Shown here in pieces: positions 59,371 to 64,000 of a DNA stretch of 64,000 nucleotides. The position numbers were made by a program, and so were the translations under genes. The stretch's first letter is position 1, and each line of letters begins with the position of its first letter. A model generated the notes under the pieces. That model searched no databases and was not told the DNA's origin. It saw nothing but the letters and a program-made list of their open reading frames with translations. The DNA comes from Aristolochia californica (taxonomy: Eukaryota; Streptophyta; Magnoliopsida; Piperales; Aristolochiaceae): NCBI GenBank assembly GCA_029961685.1, contig JARWKL010000011.1, positions 7,380,501 to 7,444,500 of the forward strand, written 5' to 3'.

Positions 59371-59953
59371 AACATGTGAAATCATCTTCGCGCGGGGGAG
59401 GGGGGAGATTATTTCTGCCCTAATTTCTCCCCTGAACTTAGGTTCTGGTTTTCCGCCACGGAAGGAAGGAGGTTACGGCGCCGGGGAGGGCAGGAGGTTA
59501 CGGCGCCGGGGATGACAGCTGCGACGGAGGCGGTGGCGACGGCGATGGAAGCGGCAGTGACAGAAGCGGCAGCGACAGAAACAGAGGCGACGGCAAGGAG
59601 ATGAAGAAATCGAACGGACGGCCACAAAGGCGGCCGGCGAGCAGCTGCGACGGCAGTAGAGACGGCCGGCGAATAGCTGCGACGGCGGTAGAGGCGGCGA
59701 CAACAGCCGACAGGAGGGGCTCGGCGGTGATGAGGGGAGGAAAAAAATTTCCTCCCCTCGCTCTCAATCCCGCTCCCGATCCGGATACTGATCCGACTCA
59801 CCTCAAGCCGGCTCGCTAGCCGACAAACCGAACCTGGCTTTGATCGAGTTCGGCTCGTTAAGGTAAACGAGCCAATTTCGGTGCTCGAGCTCGATAGATA
59901 ACGAATCGAACCGAGCCGAGCTGACTCGGTTCAAAGCCACCCCTAGTATTCAG

Positions 59954-60689
59954 CACACCCTTCGTCGGAAAATCCAGAATGGGGTTCGGCATCAAATCCT
60001 TTGCCAATGGACGTCGTACGTCTTTCCGAACCGAAGAAGCAGGGAAATCCAAAGCCGAACAACGGGGAAGTGATACAACTCCGAACAGGGGAAATTCCAA
60101 AATCGTCGGCACTAGACGATTTGGGAGCGACCTCAATTCCGAAATTGGGTACAAGGGAAATCTCCGAGCAGGAACATCACGCGCAAAAAACCCGAGCAGG
60201 GCAATGGGTCCCAGAAATTCCAAACTCTAACCACTTCTGCTCATGGCAAGCAAATCTTCCGGCGACTGTTCCGACCAGGACATAAGCGGCGAAGGCCCAA
60301 AGGGCTGCTGTTCGCCACCGAAAACTGAGGAGGAGGCGCCGTCGGAAACAAGTCCGGTGGGATTTAACTTCTGGCCACCACCTCTCCGTCACAATCTCTC
60401 TCTCGGCAGTCCAGTGGGGCACCATCTTCAACGCAATTTTTAGGTCAAAACGAGTTTTTCAGGGCGTTGATGTGGCTCAAAGGGGCTGAGCAGCAGCAAC
60501 GCTGCTTGAAAATTCGAGACGAAGGATCTCTGTTTTGTGATGCAGAGAAACAATGCTCAATTGAGAGAATTTCGGATTGGGGGTATGCAGTTCGAGATGA
60601 AATTTTTCGGAGGATGTCGGGATCCATAAAAAAAAAAATTTGGGGACCTCTGAATTTTTTTTTTCTGGTGGCTATGTTTTGCTGTTGAT
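59954..60689 (+). other. Continuation of element J, no recognised gene
   Basis: After the hAT target duplication the sequence interrupted at 57408 resumes. It has above-average G+C and several short plus frames (for example MASKSSGDCSDQDISGEGPK at 60243), none with a family match. It leads without a visible break into the PABP-like fragment. Confidence 0.4.
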
Positions 60690-60944
60690 GAGCACAGTCA
60701 CTATGTGTGGGTTCGTTGCTCAATTGACACGGTGAGGCTGTTTAATTTTTCTATTAACGAGACCCCCAGCAGTGTGAATGTCTCGTATATGTTTGTGCTT
60801 AATGGGATGCTCTTGCATGATAAGCATGTTAAATTTGAGAGGGCAGCATTTGCTTCTCTAGCTGTTGAGGGGCTTAATTTTTTGGGTCCTATGTCTGTAG
60901 TCATGCGTGAAGGAGATGGGAATTCAAAATATTTTGGTTTTGTT
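60690..60944 (+). pseudogene. Poly(A)-binding protein-like fragment, before the TRIM insertion
   Basis: A plus frame reads DTVRLFNFS, LNGMLLHDKHV, then SVVMREGDGNSKYFGFV. LNGMLLxDKxV is characteristic of the end of PABP RRM2, and VVMREGDGxSKxFGFV matches RRM3 with its RNP1 (K-x-F-G-F-V). PABPs bind mRNA poly(A) tails in the cytoplasm. Parts between the two phrases are deleted. The frame is cut after FGFV by the TRIM array and continues as DFENAE at 61520. No introns are present. Confidence 0.72.
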
Positions 60945-61516
60945 TGTCAAAGTGGTTCCATCCACTCTTGTATGCGGTAGCTTTCCGCACCTAACAGATC
61001 GGTCTTTTGGGTGTATTGGCTAGCCGTTGTCATGGTATCCGAGCTGGGCACGCCATGTCCCGTGTTCGAATCCCGTGAGAAGCGGTCAAGAATGGGCGGG
61101 GTGGGTGTTAGAGTGGTTCCGTCCACTCTTGTATGCGGTAGCTTTCCGCACCTTACAGATCGGTCTTTTGGGTGTATTGGCTAGCCGTTGTCATGGTATT
61201 AGAGCTGGGCACTCCACATCCCGCGTTCGAATCCCATGAGAGGCGATCAAGAATGGGCGGGGTGGGTGTCAGAGTGGTTCCGTCCACTCTTGTAGGCAGT
61301 AGCTTTCCGCACGTAACAGATCGGTCTGTTGGGTGTATTGGCTAACCGCTATCATGGTATCAGAGCTGGGCACGCCACGTCCCGCGTTCGAATCCCGTGA
61401 GAGGCGGTCAAGAATGGGCGGGGAAGGTGTCAGAGTGGTTTCGTCCACTCTTGTATGCGGTAGCTTTCCGCACCTAACAGATCGATCCGTTGAGTTGTAT
61501 TGGCTAGCCGTTGTCA
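60945..61516 (+). mobile_element. Tandem array of a miniature LTR retrotransposon (TRIM)
   Basis: Four LTR copies start at 60945, 61106, 61267 and 61428 (88, 88, 88 and 89 bp; TGTTAGAGTGGTTCCGTCCA... GCCGTTGTCA), separated by three 73-bp internal regions. The period is exactly 161 bp. Each internal starts directly with a primer site (TGGTATCAGAGC or one-base variants) and ends in a purine tract (GGGCGGGGTGGG or similar). The target duplication TTGTT is perfect at 60940-60944 and 61517-61521. Removing array and duplication restores FGFV-DFENAE of the PABP fragment. Total 572 bp; a single LTR-internal-LTR unit would be 249 bp. Each internal also has GTTCGAATCCC, like a tRNA B box. Confidence 0.95.
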
Positions 61517-61990
61517 TTGTTGACTTTGAGAATGCAGAAGTATGTATTAGCTTTGTTTCTATTGCTAAGAATACATGCGTGGTGAATGAATACAGCAGCA
61601 GTATGGCTGTTTCGGGTAATTTTTACAGCCGTAACAGTTCATTTAAAAAAGTTGTGTTAATTTTTTTGGATGAATTGTATGATGCTCGACCATTGTTTGT
61701 CATAATTTTTCAACCTGGTGTGCCTTTTGGTGATGAACATTTGAAGAAACTATTTGGTGGGTGTGGAAACATAACATGCGCTGTACTAATGAGAGAAGGG
61801 GATGGAAAATCCAAATGTTTTGGATTTGTTACCTTTGAGAGTAGTGTTGTATATAATGATAAGAATGCATGCGTGTTAAATGATTATTGTATTCGAGTTG
61901 AACCTAATGTTGGGTATGCGGAGAAAGAGGAATCAGTGCTGCATGTTTCTGCTATTAGAAGTGCCTCAGTTGAGAATGCAGAAATGAGGT
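61517..61990 (+). pseudogene. Poly(A)-binding protein-like fragment, after the TRIM insertion
   Basis: The frame continues DFENAE and, after unrelated-looking sequence, reads FGDEHLKKLFGGCGNITCAV and LMREGDGKSKCFGFVTFE: again the RNP2-to-RNP1 part of PABP RRM3. It therefore repeats the piece found before the TRIM, so the PABP-derived material is internally duplicated. An open frame spans 61333-62007, but its first part is TRIM sequence. It then runs into the malate dehydrogenase fragment. Confidence 0.72.
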
Positions 61991-62390
61991 GCAGCTCAAC
62001 CAACTAGGAATTTCAGTGGACTTAAAGCAGCAACAAGTGTGAACAGTGAATCCGAGATGTCCTTCTTGGGAAAGGAGAGCAGTGCTGCACTTCAACATTC
62101 CATTGTTGTAAAATTGGCAAAACAAAATTATACATTTGACTATCATCTGCAGCCTCGAGCCTCAGGTTTCAAAGTGGCCATTCTAGGTGCTGCCGGTGGA
62201 ATTGGACAGCCCCTTGCCCTTCTGTTCAAAATGTCACCTTTGGTTTCAGCTCTCCATCTTTATGCTATTGCACATGTTAAAGGTGTTGCTGCTGATCTCA
62301 GCCACTGCAATACGCCGTCTGACATCCTTGATTTTACTGGTCCTGCTGAATTAGCAAACTCATTGAAAGGAGTGGATGCTGTGTTCATCC
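61991..62390 (+). pseudogene. NAD-dependent malate dehydrogenase fragment (plastid type)
   Basis: The plus frame reads [20 protein letters not shown] and GKESSAALQ (transit-peptide-like), then [64 protein letters not shown] and VFIP. This is the first third of an organellar NAD-MDH; the Rossmann GAAGGIGQP nucleotide-binding loop is intact. The [10 protein letters not shown] and DFTGP...ELAN wording fits the plastid isoform best. It breaks off before the catalytic Arg/His residues and passes without a stop into unrelated sequence. There are no introns. Confidence 0.88.
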
Positions 62391-62525
62391 CTTATGTGAG
62401 GAATGCCCAGAAGCATTCAGCAAGGGATATGGAATTAGAGGGACAGTTTGCTGACATGATATTCAGATTCTGCTCAGATTTTGGGAATGAAGCAACTGCT
62501 TCTAATGCAGCCAAGTACCAGAAAG
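62391..62525 (+). other. Linker of unknown origin in the mosaic
   Basis: The frame stays open from the MDH part: [20 protein letters not shown], then a stretch with [15 protein letters not shown]. No family was recognised; it may be a fifth captured fragment. Confidence 0.5.
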
Positions 62526-62690
62526 TTTCTGAACAGCTTCAGCCTCAAATGGAACAAGATTTTAATATTGGATCCCCAGTCAGCGCCAATATTATCCCAC
62601 ATGCTGTCTCATGGTTTATGGGAGCGGCTGTTCAGGGTGACGAGTTTGATGATATAGAAGGGGATGAGGATGTAGATGATGCAGATGTTG
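62526..62690 (+). pseudogene. NAP1 (nucleosome assembly protein 1) fragment
   Basis: In the same open frame: [40 protein letters not shown] and an acidic run [16 protein letters not shown]. The phrase Q-MEQD-IGS...[12 protein letters not shown] followed by an acidic tail is the signature of the C-terminal end of plant NAP1 histone chaperones. Only about 55 residues are present. The acidic tail merges into the pyrophosphatase phrase (ADLVGKVER). Confidence 0.82.
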
Positions 62691-63870
62691 ATGCTGATCT
62701 TGTTGGAAAAGTTGAGAGACACATTCCTGAGGTTGACCCAAGAAATCCTGCTGTGATTGCTGACATTGTTGGTGATAATGTTGGAGATATTGCTGGAATG
62801 GGCTCTGATCTTTTTGGCTCGTATGCTGAAGCTTCCTGTGCTGCCCTCGTTGTGGCATCAATCTTTTTTTTTTGGTATTAACCCTGAATTGACTGCAATA
62901 CTATATCCCCTCCTCATTAGTTCTTTGGGTATTGTCGTCTGTTTAATCACTACCCTCTTTGCTACTGATTTCTTTGAAATCAAAGCAGTGAAAGACATTG
63001 AACCTTCTTTGAAGAAGCAGCTCAACATTTCCACTGCTCTCATGTCTGTTGGTATTGCTATTGTTAGCTGGATTGGCCTGCCATGGTCCTTTACAATCTA
63101 TAATTTTGGAGCCCAGAAGGTTGTGAAGAACTGGGAGTTGTTCTTCTGTGTTGCTGTTAGTCTGTGGGCTGGACTAGTCATTGGGCTTGTAACTGAATAC
63201 TACACCAGTAATGGTTACAGCCCTGTGCAAGATGTTGCTGATTCCTGCAGGACAGGAGCTGCGACAAATGTGATCTTTGGGCTGGCTTTGGGATATAAGT
63301 CTGTTATTATTTCCATTTTTGCAATTACAGTCAGCATTTTTGTCAGTTTTAGTCTTGCTGCTATGTATGGTTTTGCAGTGGCTGCTCTTGGGATGCTGAG
63401 CACCATCACCACTGGGTTGGCAATTGATGCATATGGACCCATGAGTAACAATGCCGGAGGTATTGCTGAGATGGCGGGCATGAGCCACAGGATACATGAG
63501 AGAACCGACGCCCTTGTTGCTGCTGGAAACACTACTGCTGCTATTGGAAAGGGCTTTGCGATTGGTTCAGCCGCCTTGGTGTCTTTAGCTCTTTTTTATG
63601 CTTTTGTGAGCCGTGCAATTTCAACAGTGGATGTTTTGACACCTAAAGTCTTCATTGGGTTGACTGTGGGTGCAATGCTTCCATTCTGGTTTTCAGCCAT
63701 GACCATGAACAGTGTGGTAAGTGCTGCTGAATCTTCTCAATCCCAGGGGGCTGGTCATGATGTTGTGGCTGCCATGCGGGCAGAGTGTAGGCAGTGCCAT
63801 CCAGGACTGAGGGCAGGCAGAGATGCTGCTTAGGGCGATGTAGCGAGATTCGGCACGCATTCCTACATTT
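62690..63870 (+). pseudogene. Vacuolar H+-pyrophosphatase (type I) retro-fragment
   Basis: Reads [40 protein letters not shown] and [16 protein letters not shown]. After a frameshift in a T-run (about 62868-62876) it continues [46 protein letters not shown]-like [89 protein letters not shown] and [20 protein letters not shown]. This is about 330-370 of some 765 residues of plant V-PPase, a multi-span tonoplast pump driven by PPi. The metal site D-x3-D-x3-D is present as DIVGDNVGD. There are no introns, although V-PPase genes have several, so it derives from mRNA. Homology fades after 63720 (VRRQ...PGL-like trace to 63870). Confidence 0.95.
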
Positions 63871-64000
63871 GACCATAAAAAAAAAAAGGTTCTAGAGTGA
63901 ACGCTTCAGTTTTAGGCTTTCGGAGGGCAGACATAGCTATCGCTGATGTTAATTGGGAACAGGTGGAGACGTAGGCATACAGGCCCTACTTCCGAGCTTG
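63871..64000. other. Window end, unassigned
   Basis: A short A-run (63878-63888) follows the end of recognisable V-PPase homology. No LTR matching 56582 was found here. Confidence 0.4.

Larger units (their letters stand above)
57409..59945. mobile_element. Non-autonomous hAT transposon (2537 bp)
   Basis: Ends: left TAGGGGTGGCATCGAG, right ...AAAGCCACCCCTA, giving a perfect 10-bp inverted repeat TAGGGGTGGC. The 8-bp target duplication GTATTCAG is exact (57401-57408 and 59946-59953). These are diagnostic of the hAT superfamily. Subterminal zones are rich in GAGCCGAGC/GCTCGAGC words on both sides. No transposase is encoded. Inside are 42-bp tandem repeats (57816-57990), a diverged 480-540-bp direct duplication (58098 and 58888) and a G/C-rich block (59395-59820) with CGACGGC-type repeats. 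Confidence 0.95.

Noticed and set aside
59409..59801. 130-codon minus-strand frame and overlapping Arg/Pro/Ala-rich frames
   Set aside because: They lie in a G/C-rich simple-repeat block inside the hAT element, with no domain features in any frame.
61021..61085. tRNA gene considered because of GTTCGAATCCC
   Set aside because: No acceptor stem, anticodon arm or paired T-arm can be drawn, and the motif repeats as part of the TRIM internal region.

Overview
This is plant nuclear DNA. Two single-copy-type plant genes are recognisable: an ATL-type RING-H2 E3 ligase and the 3' end of a CYP97C/LUT1 carotenoid hydroxylase with plant-style GT-AG introns. Most of the rest is Ty1/copia-type and non-autonomous LTR retrotransposons primed by initiator tRNA-Met (TGGTATCAGAGC-like primer sites), plus hAT, PIF/Harbinger, CACTA and LINE pieces. 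Very long TE-filled introns suggest a mid-to-large angiosperm genome, probably not a grass; I cannot name the species. A run of 100 Ns at 3623-3722 marks a scaffold gap.

Layout. 1-12.9 kb: copia gag debris, an RPL26 pseudogene, a CACTA end, a large LTR rich in GATCGATCA motifs that was invaded by a non-autonomous LTR element (6091-8449) carrying an S-adenosylmethionine synthetase fragment, a second related LTR, and a copia element ending at 12898. 12.9-22.2 kb: a decayed CSLA (mannan synthase-like) gene split by a three-level nest of LTR elements: B1 (13481-21029, TSD GAGAG), C1 inside it (15325-20024, TSD CTTTG), and D1 inside the 5' LTR of C1 (15554-18248). 22.2-31 kb: an intact ATL gene (23881-24489) and a 1.4-kb Harbinger derivative (25357-26750, TSD TAA). 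31-38 kb: LTR element C2 (31004-33111, TSD GCACT) and another GATCGATCA-rich LTR.

38.1-47.5 kb: the last three exons of a minus-strand LUT1-like gene. The final 9-kb intron contains copia E (38753-47007), itself split by non-autonomous element B2 (40734-43845). 48-54.3 kb: copia fragments; a minus-strand gag is split by a TIR-bounded element (49720-54088, TSD TAA/TTA) that joins a LINE (ORF1 plus endonuclease) to the C-terminal end of a PIF/Harbinger transposase.

54.3-64 kb: LTR and copia fragments, an LTR plus primer site at about 56582-56980, a 2537-bp non-autonomous hAT (57409-59945, 8-bp TSD GTATTCAG), then a plus-strand mosaic of decayed host-gene pieces in series: poly(A)-binding protein, NAD-malate dehydrogenase, NAP1 and vacuolar H+-pyrophosphatase, all without introns. 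The PABP part is interrupted by a concatemer of a tiny TRIM-type LTR element (60945-61516; 88-bp LTRs, 73-bp internals, TSD TTGTT).

The most notable theme is repeated capture and reshuffling of host mRNA-like fragments by non-autonomous retroelements (SAMS, the four-gene mosaic, perhaps RPL26), together with modular LTRs that share the same U3 start and polypurine tract but have different U5 ends. Only the ATL gene is clearly intact here. LUT1 looks potentially functional in the exons visible, but its 5' exons are not in the window.
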